Below, piece after piece: positions 9,694 through 27,739 of a stretch of 56,000 nucleotides of DNA. A program made the translations under genes and the position numbers. Position 1 is the stretch's first letter. Each line of letters opens with the position of its first letter. The notes under the pieces are model-generated. The model worked only from the letters and a program-made list of their open reading frames with translations, searched no databases and was not told where the DNA came from. The DNA is from Neocallimastix lanati (nom. inval.) (lineage: Eukaryota; Neocallimastigomycota; Neocallimastigomycetes; Neocallimastigales; Neocallimastigaceae): positions 794,001 through 850,000 of the forward strand of contig JACVTC010000035.1 of NCBI GenBank assembly GCA_016946835.1, read 5' to 3'.

Positions 9694-11408
9694 ATGGGAC
9701 AACTTTTATCAGAGCCAGTATTAGAAAAAGAAACAAATTATGGTGGAAATGAAAAAGTAATTTTTGCCATTAGTTCCATGCAAGGATGGAGAGTTTGTAA
9801 TATATAAAAATTCAAATAATAATATATACTCTAATTATAAATATCATTTTTTTTTTTTTATTGTTTAAAAATAAAATATAAATATTATTATTGATACCAA
9901 TAAATTATATGAAAAATTTAAAATGTATAAATTTTATAGCAATGGAAGATGCTCATATAGCAATTCTTTCTTTAGCAGAGGAATTAGAAAGGATAAATAA
10001 GGAAAAACAAAATTGTGTAAATGAAAATAGTGAGAATAATGAAACTGATAAAAACAATGAAATAGATAAAAATTTATCATTTTTTGGAGTATTTGATGGT
10101 CATAGTGGAGGATTAATTTCAAAATATGCTAGTAAAGAATTACATAAAATATTAATAAATGAAGAAGAATTTAAATTAAAAAATTATGATAAAGCATTAA
10201 AATCAGCTTTTTTTAAGTTAGACGATCAAATGCAACAAGGTAAATAATTGTAAAATTTTAATAAGTCATTATAAAATTTTGTTCATTTTTAATTTAACAA
10301 TGAATAATGAATAATGAATAATGAATAATGAATAATGAATAATGAATAATGAATAATGAATAATGAATAATGAATAATGAATAATGAATAATGAATAATG
10401 AATAATGAATAATGAATAATGAATAATGAATAATGAATAATGAATAATGAATAATGAATAATGAATAATGAATAATGAATAATGAATAATGAATAATGAA
10501 TAATGAATAATGAATAATGAATAATGAATAATGAATAATGAATAATGAATAATGAATAATGAATAATGAATAATGAATAATGAATAATGAATAATGAATA
10601 ATGAATAATGAATAATGAATAATGAATAATGAATAATAATAATAATATAATAATAAATAATATATAATATATAATATATAATATATAATAAATAATAAAT
10701 AATAAATAATATATAATAAATAATATATAATAAATAATAAATAATAAATAATAAATAATAAATAATAAATAATGATAATAATAATAATAATAATAAAAAC
10801 AATAATATAAATACATAAAAATTAAATTAAAGATGAAGAATTATTAAACTGTGAAGCTGGTTCAACAGCAGTAGTGTCATTAATAACTGATAAAACTTTA
10901 TATATTGCAAATTGTGGTGATTCAAGAGCAATTATATCAACAAATGGAAAAGCTTCAGCATTATCTACAGATCATAAACCAACATTACCAGGTTAATATT
11001 TTATTCTTTATAAATGAATAATTTACAATTTTTTTATATACTTAAAAAATATTTTTATCATTAATTTCTAGATGAAAAAACAAGAATATATAATAGTGGT
11101 GGATTTCTTCAATCAGGAAGAGTAAATGGTAAAAATAAAGAAATTACTAATATTTTTAATATTCATAGAATATCATTATAATTATTATTATGAATTGATA
11201 ATAAACATATAGGTAAATTGGCTGTATCAAGATCACTAGGTGATTTTATTTATAAATCAAATACATCCTTACCAAGTGATGAACAAACTATAACTGCAAA
11301 TCCAGATATATTTATAAAAGAAATAACAAAAGATGATGAATTTATAGTATTGGCATGTGATGGTAATTATTGTGTGTTTATTTATTTATTTATTTTTATT
11401 TTTATTCT

Positions 11409-11442
<34 letters not shown>

Positions 11443-11845
11443 TATATAATATTGAAATTTTATAATTTAAAGAAGTTATAAATGTATATATTAATATTAT
11501 ATATTAATATATTATTAATATTATTTAGGTGTATGGGATTATATGACAAATGAACAAGTTATAGAATTTATAAGAGAAGGGATAGCAAATAGACTTGGTT
11601 TAAGTCAAATTGCTGAAAATTTATTAAATGAATGTGCAAGTGAAAAAGAAGAAGTTATGAAAAAACCAAGCTATGATAATATGACTATGATTATTGTAGG
11701 ATTTTTACATGGGAGAACAAAAGAAGAATATTATAATATGATTAAAGAACGTTATATAAAAGAACATCCAGATAAACAACTTACTAATACTAATAATAAT
11801 TCAGAAATTGTAGAAATAAAATCTACAATAAATTCAAACTCATAG
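9694..11845 (+). CDS. PP2C-family protein serine/threonine phosphatase (Ptc2/Ptc3 type), six exons
   Basis: Exons: 9694-9796, 9940-10239, 10833-10991, 11072-11128, 11213-11362, 11529-11845, giving 361 residues. The first donor is GTAATA at 9797; using it yields the family motif MQGWRVSMEDAH, which the nearer GTTTGT does not. Metal-binding motifs are all present: MEDAH (about residue 36), FDGHSGG (Asp about 87), the GSTAVV and ANCGDSRA strands, AVSRSLGDF, ACDGVWD (about 254-260) and DNMTMI (about 305). The N terminus MGQLLSEPVLEKET matches fungal Ptc2/3, and Gly2 could be myristoylated (inference). Ptc2/3 enzymes reset stress-MAPK and checkpoint kinase signalling in yeasts. Residues about 45-75 carry an Asn/Glu-rich insert before the DGHSGG motif. 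Intron 2 is swollen to 593 bp by a 7-bp satellite. The other introns are about 80-170 bp and T-rich. Confidence 0.93.
10298..10637. repeat. 7-bp satellite (AATAATG)n in PP2C intron 2
   Basis: About 48 nearly perfect tandem copies, followed by AATAATA-like derivatives to about 10790. Because 7 is not a multiple of 3, the opposite strand stays open in more than one frame; those frames are artefacts. Confidence 0.97.
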
Positions 11846-12278
11846 TATTTTTTTTTTTTTTTTTTTTTTTTCAAATAATATATATATTTAATTATTTGTT
11901 TTTTTTGTGTAAAATTTATTATAAAAATGAAATTTAAAAATTAACAAAAATAAACGAATCAGAATAAGATAAAATAAAAAGATATAAAATATTAAAAACA
12001 ATATATAATATTATTGAAAATAATCACATTAATAGTATTAATCATAATTTTAATAACTTTAATTATATGAGTAATTAATATTTATTAAATAATAATAATA
12101 ATAATTATAAAAAACTTCTTACACATAATATTGGAATTAATATAAAATGATATAAAAATAATAAAAAATAGTAATAAACTATATAATCGAAGAATCAAAT
12201 TTTTTACACAAATAATATTAAGATTAATAATTATCAAATTATTTATTATCATTATAAGTACAAAATCATATATTATAT

Positions 12279-12353
<75 letters not shown>

Positions 12354-12600
12354 CAAAACAAAACAAAACAAAACAGAATAAAAATAAAATAAAAACCGAA
12401 AATTAGTCGTAACAATATTTTAACTTTTTATTTTAATAATATTTTATTTTTATTTAAAAGATTATTTTTTTTTTTTTAATACATAAATTATTTATTTTTA
12501 TAGATTGCATTTTTATTTACTAAGAACATTACATGATATATCAATAATATTAGCCATGATTATTATTAATTTTTATAAATATTAATTAAATTATTATAAA
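11846..12600. other. intergenic region with an AAT array
   Basis: Contains a T-run right after the PP2C stop, an AAT array at 12280-12350 that turns into (AAACA)n at 12351-12375, and no coding frame that I recognise. Confidence 0.7.
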
Positions 12601-14450
12601 ACTTTATCAAAATTAAACTTTATTCTTACCACTCCCCTTGAAGTTTAATCTTCTTGAGGTTTGACAATATTTAAAATTTAACCAAGATAGAGTGAGTCTA
12701 TAAATTTATTTAATAGATTTGTATTCAAGTACTTTATAAATCCATGGGGCCTAATTGTGTTCTGATTTTATGTAGTTCAATTTTCTTTTCATTTCTTATA
12801 TAAGTTCTCTTATGTGATGATACTTTTTATCAATACGCCTAGTCTTAAGGTTTATTGTTTCATTCTCACCATTATAAATTGCGGCTTTGTTGTCTACATT
12901 TAGTGTTATACATTTACAATCTAAATTCAATTCATTAAAAACATTTTTATGTCATAGGTATTATTTTGAACCCTTGTATATACCATAATATTCGCTTTTG
13001 GCGATAGAAACTGATACACAGAGTTGAAGTATTGAATACCATGATGTAAGTTCTGTGCCCATTTTGATGATAAAACCGGTAGTTAATTTTCGTGTCTCTT
13101 CATCTCCCTTATAAACTGAGTCTACATAAACATCTAAATTTATTTTTTTGAACCTTAGTCCACAATTTGACCTACCTTTGAGATATCTGAAAATCTTCAA
13201 TACATTATACCAATCTTAATAAGTAATATTAAAATACTTTTTTATTAATTTTATTTGGATTTTTTGCTTGTTGGTATTTAGTAATGTTAAATTTCTTCTC
13301 TTTCAATTCTTCTTTATTCTCTGGTAACATTTTTTAAGTAATTTCTTGTTCTTGTTAATGCCTCATTTATTACCTGTTAATAATATATTATCCACATCTA
13401 CGGTTAGATTTCAAGTTATTTCCCCCTTATTATTTTTTTTTTTTATATTAATACAGGGTTCACATTTTAATTTACGAAAACCAATATTAATGAGCTTTTT
13501 ATCTAATGTACTGTTCCATAAACACTCTGACTGCTTCAATCCGTATAAGGATTTGTTTAATTTTTTTTAATTTTTAAAACCCTGTGATATTTCCATATAC
13601 CTTTTTATTCAATTCTGCAATTAGATATATAACTTTCATGTCTCTCTGATAAATATAAAAATTTAACGCTGTTGTTAGTCTTTTCTTTCTCTTTTTTATT
13701 ATTTTATTTTAATTCAATTTGTATCGTAAAACTCATTTTGATGTCATTACATTACCGCCCTTGAGAATTTTCTCCATTATGTTATATACTTTAATTTCTT
13801 CATATTTTCTAATTCATTTTCAACTGCTTTTAACCATTCATTTTTGTCAAGTTTATTATAAATATCATTGTAACTGAATAATTAACATAATTTCTCATTT
13901 AAAAATAACAGCGAGCAATTATTTTCAATTACATCTTTCATATTTTTTGATTTTAATTTTTCTATTTCTAATTCTTTTTTGAGTCCTTATGTTTACTTTT
14001 TATTTTTAAATTCGAATTTGTATTATTTGAATTATTATTCATTTCTTTGTTTACAACAAGTGAATTCAATTCAGCAAAATTTATTATTAAGATTATTGGT
14101 TTTATTTGTTTCTAATTTTAATTTACTATTTTTTACTATTTTCATTTATATTTATACTTTTATTACCACTGATATCCTTGTTTACATTTAAATTCTTATA
14201 ATTTAAATTTCGTTTACTATTTATATTTAATTCTAAATTTCCTGAATTATTAATTAATAACCATTTTCATTATTTAGTCGAATTTCAGCTTTATTTTCAA
14301 TTATATTTTTGTTAAAAATATCATTGTTTAATTATTAATTATATATTACCTTGTGCTATTTAATTATAAATGATCTTTATTTTCATTCTGAAAAACAATA
14401 TAATTTTCATTTTTTTCATTTTGATTGAAATTTTTAATTAATTTTGATTT
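12600..14450 (-). mobile_element. degenerate Ty1/copia pol (reverse transcriptase and RNase H), minus strand
   Basis: Read on the minus strand from high to low coordinates: an Asn-rich linker (14.4-13.9 kb); EWLKAVENELENMK (about 13840) and ELNKKVYGNITGF (about 13590) from the RT N terminus; KSLYGLKQS (about 13540) followed by GFRKLKCEPCI; the RT active-site strand as VDVDNILLTGN (about 13390); RYLKGRSNCGL and TRKLTTGFI with AKSEYYGIYKG (13200-12961) for RNase H; then DNKAAIYNGENETINLRTRR and KYHHIREL (about 12900-12810). The fragments lie in several frames with stops (for example after TGN), so the element is dead. The catalytic YVDD reads VDVD. A purine tract ends it at 12631-12639. Confidence 0.9.
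12631..12639 (-). other. candidate polypurine tract of the copia element
   Basis: Minus strand AAGGGGAGT directly after the RNase H remnant, at the place where copia elements carry the plus-strand primer next to the 3' LTR. The LTR itself was not delimited. Confidence 0.45.
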
Positions 14451-15409
14451 TTCAAAAGGTCATTTATAATGTTGGCATATAATTATAAATTAAATCATCT
14501 TTATAATTTTTAATTCAATTAAAGTATAATGGTTAATATAATTTAAATTATTTAAATAATACTTATATAAAAATCAATTCTATTGGTTAATTGGAAAATT
14601 TTTTATTTAGGTTATAATATATATTAATTATTATATTATTGTGCAACACTTTTATCAGAAAATTGAAACTATTTATATTTTACATATTCGTATAAAATAT
14701 AAATATCAAATCTTCTTTTATTTATTTATTTATTTGTTTGTTTATTTATTTATTTATTTATTTATTTTTTATATTTATTTTTATTTATTTTTATTTTATG
14801 TAAAATTATACTATTTTATAAAATTTATTTCATTAAAATTTTTGTGGTTTTAACTTTTTTTTTAAATATATATTTTTTCTATTAATAATAATAAAAAAAA
14901 AAAAAAAAAAAGAAAAAAACAATAAAAATAATAAATTAAATTAAATAAATAATTACTTATACATTAAAAATAAAAGTAGAATTAATTATACAATATAAAA
15001 TGATTAAATAAATTAAATACATATTGATGCTATTATTGTATTAATAAACTAAAAGGAGGAAATATTAAATTTAAAAATAAAAGAAAAAAAATAATAATAA
15101 TAAATAAAGTAATAAATTGATAATGATATGATTATATATAAGTTGATTAATAAATAATAGATATGAACTTTTAATACAAAAAGTTACTAATTACTAATTA
15201 TTTATCAATCCTCATTTAATCGATATGATTATAAAGGAAGGATAATTTTTAGTAATTATTAAATAAATGAATTAATGCATCATTTATTTAATGAATTACT
15301 TTTACTTTTATATATATATATATGTATAAAAATTTAATAATAAATAAATCATATGGTTTATATACAATTACTAGATAAATATGTGTAAAAAAAAAAAAAA
15401 GTTCATTTT
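14451..15409. other. AT-rich intergenic region, nothing recognised
   Basis: Includes a TTTA/TTTG array near 14718-14790 and an A-run near 14892. This is the 3' flank of the minus-strand inositol kinase gene. Confidence 0.65.
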
Positions 15410-17536
15410 TTATTTTTTTGATAAATTTGTTACTTCTTTATAAATATTTTCAAAGGTATTAATGAGATTTTTTAATCCAAAAAGATATCCAAGGTCTGGT
15501 TCATTTGGATGACTTGGTGGACAAGAAACAGTAACATAATCATTTGAATTATATTTTTCTGAATTATATTGTTCCTTAACCATATCATTATTCTTAATAT
15601 TTGGATTGTTTTGTTTAAACGATTTAATTTGCACCAAATAAGACCCTTTTTTTTTTACATTTAAAACATCATTTTGTTCTAATAGACTTTCGTCAAGTTT
15701 CAAAAGATGGGATATATTTGTACTATGCGCAAAATCTATTAATTTTACTTTAACTCTCTTTTTACAATGTATTTCAGTATCATTTTTGGTATCCCAAGCA
15801 CCATCATAATACAATAATAAACTACTTGAATATAATCGAAATGTTTTTAAATTTTTAACTATTGAATAGAGTTCCTTTAATTGGATTATTATATCTGGTA
15901 TATAATGAACTAATAATTTTTCACCATTATCAAAAAAAGATAAAATTTCATGACTGAATCTTTCCTTACTAACATTACGTCCTTGATATTTATTATGGAA
16001 AATAGTGGTATCAGTAGATGTTTTATAAACTTGCATTCCACACATCCTTACACCAATACTTTTACTAGTTGTTAATTCACATTTTCTTTCTTGGGATAGC
16101 CGCTTTTTCTTGGTTGCAAATACTCCATGTTGCCGAGTTCCCATTTTTAAATCTAATACACAAGGTTTTTTAAATCCTCTAGTTAAATCTTCAATAACTA
16201 TAAATTTTTTTAATGCATTATTATCATGTTCTAAATCATTCCATTTTGCTCTTTGACATTGTAAGTAATTATTTTCCAAAGGATCACCAGAACTAAAACT
16301 TCTATTAACTTTATTATTATTATTATTTTCAATTGAATCCATCATCGTATTATCTCTTGATGTAGACTGAGGTATAATTGGTCTAGAAATACCTTCATAA
16401 GAAATTTGATATGTTAAATTTTTGGTATCAATAATTGGTAAATCATCATTTTCATCTTTATTGTTTTCTTTAACATTATACTGGACTTTGTTGTTAGGCA
16501 CATTTTCAGTAGATATACTATTTGAAGAATAAATAGTGTCTTTTTTAGAAATATTATTGTTAATGCTATTACTTTTAACTTTTAATATAACAACACCATA
16601 ATATTTTGGTAAAAATTTGTTCAAATCATGATGATATTTGTTTATCAATTCATAAAAATCTCTTTCGTTATTATTCAATGGTTTACATAAAGCTTTATCG
16701 GATATCCAAAAAAAAGGAGTGTGTCCTCCGACCTGATGACTATAGAGTTTTAAGGGAAATTTTGGTTGAATTGCCAATTCATTATCTATTGATTCAAAAG
16801 TTACTTTTGGAAGATTTAATTCATCTTTTCTATGTATAAATGATGATTTATTATAAATAAATTCTTTATTTAAATTCTCATCAATATTTACTACTTTCTT
16901 TTGTTTTTTAAAAATTATTTTTTCTTCCATATCCATTATATAATTCGAATCTAATGATACAAAACTTTGACAAATCTTGTCACCATTATTTTCATCACTA
17001 GTACTTTGAACTTGATACAATGTATTGCTATTATTATTTGAAGTTTCACTTAAAGGTGGTGATGGAATTTGTAAGCTTGGATTATCACTTGATAAATTAT
17101 CATTTTCAAATGATGCCTTTAAATATAAAAGCGCTTGAGATATATTCTGTTTAGGTGAAGAACATGAATAATATTGTTGATTTTTATTTTCTGATGATTT
17201 ATTAAAATCCATAGTATTATCTATGGAATTAGTAAGATTATTAATTTTGGAATAATTATTTGTTTTTTCTGATTTTAAGATAGTTTCAGTAGATATGTTA
17301 TTAATTATATTTGTATGCCGAATGCTCTGTTCATTCATAGAATCTTTTTTCTCTATTCTTTTTATGATTCTTTTTTCAAAATTATTTTTTTTTATATTAT
17401 TAAATGTTAAATCACTAACAATAAAATTTAAAGTCATTCTTTTTTTTGTCTCAGTATCTGTTATTTTTTTATGCATTATGTCATCACTTAAAGACGTTAT
17501 AATTATATTTTTTTGCCTAATACTATTTTCTAACAT
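15410..17536 (-). CDS. KCS1: inositol hexakisphosphate kinase (Kcs1/IP6K family)
   Basis: Intronless, 708 residues. It adds a beta-phosphate to InsP6 to make the inositol pyrophosphate 5-InsP7, a phosphate and energy signal. The first 240 residues are Ser/Asn-rich and probably disordered. The conserved part starts near [19 protein letters not shown] (about 260-278), typical of fungal Kcs1. The inositol-binding PxxxDxKxG motif is [14 protein letters not shown] (about 458-471), followed by the Kcs1-specific [20 protein letters not shown]. The SSLL motif is [11 protein letters not shown] (about 569) and the metal-binding IDF is KLIDFAHS (about 596-603). A low-complexity insert splits the N-lobe (about 320-430). 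The C terminus has the [13 protein letters not shown] end seen in the family. All catalytic motifs are intact. It could functionally include other InsP kinase activity, but the motif spacing is Kcs1-like. Confidence 0.95.
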   Translation of the reverse strand: MLENSIRQKNIIITSLSDDIMHKKITDTETKKRMTLNFIVSDLTFNNIKKNNFEKRIIKRIEKKDSMNEQSIRHTNIINNISTETILKSEKTNNYSKINNLTNSIDNTMDFNKSSENKNQQYYSCSSPKQNISQALLYLKASFENDNLSSDNPSLQIPSPPLSETSNNNSNTLYQVQSTSDENNGDKICQSFVSLDSNYIMDMEEKIIFKKQKKVVNIDENLNKEFIYNKSSFIHRKDELNLPKVTFESIDNELAIQPKFPLKLYSHQVGGHTPFFWISDKALCKPLNNNERDFYELINKYHHDLNKFLPKYYGVVILKVKSNSINNNISKKDTIYSSNSISTENVPNNKVQYNVKENNKDENDDLPIIDTKNLTYQISYEGISRPIIPQSTSRDNTMMDSIENNNNNKVNRSFSSGDPLENNYLQCQRAKWNDLEHDNNALKKFIVIEDLTRGFKKPCVLDLKMGTRQHGVFATKKKRLSQERKCELTTSKSIGVRMCGMQVYKTSTDTTIFHNKYQGRNVSKERFSHEILSFFDNGEKLLVHYIPDIIIQLKELYSIVKNLKTFRLYSSSLLLYYDGAWDTKNDTEIHCKKRVKVKLIDFAHSTNISHLLKLDESLLEQNDVLNVKKKGSYLVQIKSFKQNNPNIKNNDMVKEQYNSEKYNSNDYVTVSCPPSHPNEPDLGYLFGLKNLINTFENIYKEVTNLSKK

Positions 17537-19091
17537 TAACTTTTATTTTAATAATATATTTTTATTTAATTTTCTATTTTTTTTAAAAAAAATTTTCAAT
17601 AAATGTGAATAAAAATTATCTCAATATTTTATTTTGGTATATTTTTATTATAACTAAAAAAAAAAAAAAAAAAAGTATTAAAAAAAATTAAAAATCATAC
17701 TTTAAATAATTTTTTTATTTCTTAAAAAATTAAACTTTAATTTTTATAATTTGGTTTTCAATAATTTAATTATAGTAGATATATTTAATTTATTGTGTAA
17801 ACTATATTGTAATATATAAGTTTATAATTCAATGCATATATAATATCTTTATATGGAAAAAAAAAAGTCACATGTATAAATATTTTATTACTATAGCCCT
17901 CTAAAAATTATTAAAAATTTGGTCATATAAATATCATAGGTATCATTCAGTACAAAATATAAAAGATTTTTATATAATAGTCATTATATAATAATAATAA
18001 TAAAACATTCAAAGTTAGTTAATTTATGTCTAATATTTAATTAAAAAAAAAAAAAAATGAAATAAAATAAATATTTCTTTAATTTGAACCTTAAATTCTG
18101 TTATATGTCATTTTTCTATTTATTTTCCTCTTTTAAAATATTCTTAAGGTATATAATTTCCAAAAAAATTTACTTCACTATTTTAGCAATTATTTAAATC
18201 TTTAATACTATATTCAATGGATAAAAAGTGATTAACCCATAAACTATTTAATTATTTCTTTTTCCTACTGTTTTATTTTATTACATACTACTTGATGAGA
18301 AAAAAAATTTTTTTTGTATTTTTAATAAGTCAATATATATATCGATATTATAAATATGGAATTAAGAAAAATAATATATATATATATATATATTTAAATT
18401 TTTTATATAAGTTTTAAATCCTATTAAAAAAAACCCAAATTTTTTCTACTTTATTCTTTGATTGAATTATCAAATTTTTATCTCATTTTTTATATAGTTT
18501 TATATTTTTTGATTGAATTATCAAATTTTTATATAGTTTTATTTATATATATTATTTAATTTTATATTGGTATTTATTAATTACTTAATTTCTATTTATT
18601 TTATTCTTTTACTTATTTTCTAATAAATCTACAATATATTATTCTTATATTTTAATCCTACATATAAGAGTAAATTACCTTTTTTTTATTTATTATAGTA
18701 TTATATTTAATAAACTATTAATACACTATTTTTACTCTTGATTTCCTAAAATACTATTGAATTTTTTTTTATTCTTTTTCTCTCTATTTTCTTTAAATAT
18801 TTTTTCTTTATATTATTAATATTTCTTTTTTTATATTTCTATACTATATTTAAATATTCAATCCAAAACTCTATAATTATTTTATTAATTTTTTTTTGAA
18901 ACTTCTTTAAAAAAATATTTTGTGAAGATATTCATCTGTATTTATACATTTAAAAAATATATAAAAATTTTATATTATTATAATAATATATTAGTATGTA
19001 TTTATTATGTAATATTATATATTAATTGAAAATATTAAAGTCATAATCACATCATATTACTATTTATATATTTATTTATATATATATATAT

Positions 19092-19093
19092 AT

Positions 19094-19184
<91 letters not shown>

Positions 19185-19186
19185 TT
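19092..19186. repeat. TTTA tetranucleotide array
   Basis: About 95 bp of pure TTTA. Confidence 0.97.
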
Positions 19187-20676
19187 AGAATATTGGTAAC
19201 TTTTTTTCTATAATTATCTTAAATTATATAATTTTACAAATAAAAAAAGATAAAATATAAAAAAAAATACAAATATTATTTTAGATTATTTATGGAAATT
19301 TCAAATAGTGTAATAAATATTTTTATTTATTAAATAGTGTTAAATATTAATTAATTGTTGTGGCAATTAAAAATAATATACAAAAAAAGTAATATATTAT
19401 TTAAATTAATAATATTATACTATATTGGCAAAAATAATAAACCATATAAATTTAACTATATTATTAATATATTATAATGATATATAATTACATATTAATA
19501 TATTAAATATTTTGGTTCAAAAAAGTATTACAGAAATATAATTGCTTCATCTTACTAAAAAAAATATCATACATTATAATAAATTTTTTAACTAATATAT
19601 AATAGATTATCTTATTTCTTTGAAAATATTATTTTTAAAAATAAAAACATTTTATAATCATATTTTTTTTTAGTAAAGTGATGATATTAATATTAATAAT
19701 ATTCATACATCAACAAATTTAACATTTTAACATTTTAACATATTATTAATCTGTAATTTTTATTATTTTATTTCACTATATATATGTATTATTTTTTTTA
19801 TTTTTCTGTATTTATAATTTTATTTATAATATTATCATATTATTAAGGATTGGTGGATTTTACTATTTTATGATTTAATTTATATAAAACAAAAAAAAAA
19901 TTCAAAAAAATTTATATAATTTAAAATTTACCTTTTATATATAGTTTTTCCACTTACATTATGTAAATAATTTTTAAATAAAAATTATAGTTTGTAGTTA
20001 AAATCATTCGTCATATGTTTTATGATAATTTATAATTACAAAATATATATATAAAAATATAAATATTTCATTAGTTATTAAGAAAATAATAATATTTATT
20101 AAAGTCTATTTAAAATTATAACCTTTTTTTTTTTACATATATATTAAAAACATTTATTTAAAAAACTTTTTTTGAATTTTTTTTTATGAACTTTTTTTTT
20201 AAAATTATTTTTATATATATTAAAAACATTTATTTAAATATCTTTATTAACTTTTTTTGACCTTTCTTTATGAATTTTTTTTTATAAAAAATTTAATAAA
20301 TTTAATCAAATACATATGTAATAAATCATCAATTATAAAAGTAATAATAATTATCAGTTTAAGAATTTTAATTTAAAATGTTATAAAAATAAAATATTCT
20401 AAAAACTAAATTGATTTCTTAGTTTTATTTTTTATTAATTTATGTTAACTTTTTTTATTTATTGTTATAAATGTATATATAATCCTTAATTTTTTCAAAA
20501 GTATATATATATATATTTTCTTTGAAGTATTTAATTTTTTAATATACTTTAAATATTTTTTAACACGATAAACAAATTATTCTCAATATAATTATATCCA
20601 TAATATAGTTTTTATTCTGATCATTAAAATAGAAATATATAAGTTGAAAGTAAATTTTGTATCCATTTAAGAAATC

Positions 20677-20679
<3 letters not shown>

Positions 20680-20758
<79 letters not shown>
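20680..20758. repeat. ATT trinucleotide array
   Basis: About 79 bp of pure ATT, roughly 210 bp upstream of the DET1 start. Confidence 0.97.
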
Positions 20759-20760
<2 letters not shown>

Positions 20761-20894
20761 TTTTTTTTTATTTTATTTTCATTTTTTTAAAAAAAAAATA
20801 AAAAATAAAAAATAAAAAATAAATATATATATTAATAAAATCTATCTACAAATAAAATTAAATAAAAAGGAAAAGTGTATTTCCATCAAATTTG

Positions 20895-20939
<45 letters not shown>
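20895..20939 (+). repeat. 45-base poly(A) run upstream of DET1
   Basis: Uninterrupted A-run ending 26 bp before the DET1 ATG. Long poly(dA:dT) excludes nucleosomes, so it may shape this promoter (inference). Confidence 0.9.
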
Positions 20940-20942
<3 letters not shown>

Positions 20943-20965
20943 CACTTTTGAAACTTCAATTAATT

Positions 20966-26312
<5,347 letters not shown>

Positions 26313-26495
26313 AATAAATACTAGTAATAGTAATAATAATAAAATATGGAATTAATTATAATTAATTACACTATTTTTTTCTTTTTTCTTTTTTCTTTTT
26401 CTTTTTTTGGTGTTGTTGTTTTTTCTTATACTTTCTTTTACTTTTGTTTATATATATATATATTATTAATTTATCATAAAAATAATTATTTATTT

Positions 26496-26529
<34 letters not shown>

Positions 26530-26676
26530 ATATAATAATAATGATGATTAATTATAATAATAATTTGAACTTTATGTAATTATAAATTACTAAATAAAAT
26601 AATTAAAAAAAAAATTAATTATAATTATTAATATATTTAATATAAAAATTTTATTAACTATAATAATAACTTTATT
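26313..26676. other. DET1 3' flank
   Basis: AT-rich with TA dinucleotide runs; no gene seen. Confidence 0.6.
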
Positions 26677-26922
26677 TTAATTTATTTTTAATACCACACT
26701 ATCTATTTTAAAGATGTTACTTCTAGGTTTTATTTCTTTTTTATTTGTTAGGAAGGGAAAAATTCCCGCATAGTACAACTTGCCGAAATACATAGTATTT
26801 TCGAGCTTTTTTATTTTTTTATTTTTTAATTTTTTTATTTTTAATTTCAAATGTACTTTTCACCTACATGTATTTTTTAAAAATAAAATTAATAAAGTTT
26901 TGGAAGTGTATTCTCTTCCCTG

Positions 26923-26962
<40 letters not shown>

Positions 26963-26971
26963 TTATTTTTA
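26677..26971 (+). mobile_element. 5'-truncated LINE 3' end with poly(A) tail and target-site duplication, copy 1
   Basis: The element body is 26691-26925, followed by 32 A (26926-26957). It is flanked by a perfect 14-bp duplication TTAATTTATTTTTA (26677-26690 and 26958-26971). The body is closely related, in inverse orientation, to 30661-30884 and more distantly to the 3' end of the LINE relic at 44.2-44.6 kb (GATGTTACTTCT at the start, TTCTCTTCCCTGTCT before the tail). There is no coding content. The tail, truncation and duplication are the marks of target-primed reverse transcription. It could also be a SINE sharing a LINE tail. Confidence 0.85.
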
Positions 26972-27610
26972 TTCAATTTGTACTTTATTTACTATTTATT
27001 TGATTTAATTTGATTTGAGTTTTATTAAGACTGTACTTTTTTATATTACTTCAATATTTATTTTATTTTATTTTTACTAATACTTTACTCTTTTATATTA
27101 CTTCACTATTTATTTTATTTTATTTTATTTTATTTATACAATTACAATCTTACAATATAAATATAAATTTTGTTGAAATTTAGGGTTTTTGGTTATGTCA
27201 ACCTCATTTAATATATTTACGAGGGAATTACTAACATTTTAATACATATCATATATCTATGTAGATATATATTCTACTTAGATGGTGTAGATATTATACT
27301 ATATTGCGATCTTTCTGACTTTTATGTATTTACCAATTAGTATTTATCATATTGGGTTAGGTTATAGTTGCCTTTTTTTAAAGTGATGTTAGGAACTGGA
27401 GAATCATTCCGAGAAAAAGCGTACCAGAAAATTCTCAGCAATAATAAGCATATCAGAGCGCCAATGTTGAATACTCAGTAAAGATGTCCAGTAGGGAGAT
27501 TATCTGTCTATGTGAAATTATACGAAAGTGTTGTGACTACCTCAATATTCCCATTGCCCTTGAGTGGGGGGCTAAAACTAGAAAATAAAAAAATCTTATA
27601 AGCAGTTCAT

Positions 27611-27661
<51 letters not shown>

Positions 27662-27739
27662 AAGAATTAATACCAATCTAATTATTTAGAATAAATAATT
27701 AAATAATTAATTAAATAATGTTAGAAATTAAGTTTAATA
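26972..27739. other. non-coding stretch of higher complexity, possible copia leader/LTR
   Basis: Bases about 27180-27600 are markedly less AT-rich and repeat-free than the surroundings, yet have no open frame. TATCAGAGCG at 27451-27460 resembles the initiator-Met tRNA primer site (TATCAGAGC core) used by many copia elements, and copia gag begins about 280 bp later, so this may be the old LTR/leader. A 42-A run lies at about 27618-27659. Confidence 0.4.

Larger units (their letters stand above)
17537..20965. other. 3.4-kb AT-rich intergenic region between divergent KCS1 and DET1 genes
   Basis: No coding frame or RNA gene seen. It holds a partial tandem duplication (unit starting TTTGATTGAATTATCAAAT at about 18457 and again at 18508), a TTTA array (19092-19186), a direct repeat (TATATATTAAAAACATTTAT at about 20138 and 20214), an ATT array (20680-20758) and a 45-A run (20895-20939). 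Confidence 0.7.

Noticed and set aside
9793-9796. GTTTGT as the first PP2C donor site
   Set aside because: It would put MEDAH out of frame. GTAATA at 9797 restores MQGWRVSMEDAH.
10298-10637. CRISPR-like or long coding repeat on the minus strand
   Set aside because: It is a pure 7-bp tandem array with no spacers, and the long frames are a by-product of a stop-free heptamer. It lies inside a PP2C intron.
13346-14191. Plus-strand genes in the 13.3-14.2 kb region
   Set aside because: The minus strand carries recognisable copia RT motifs; the plus frames are shadows.
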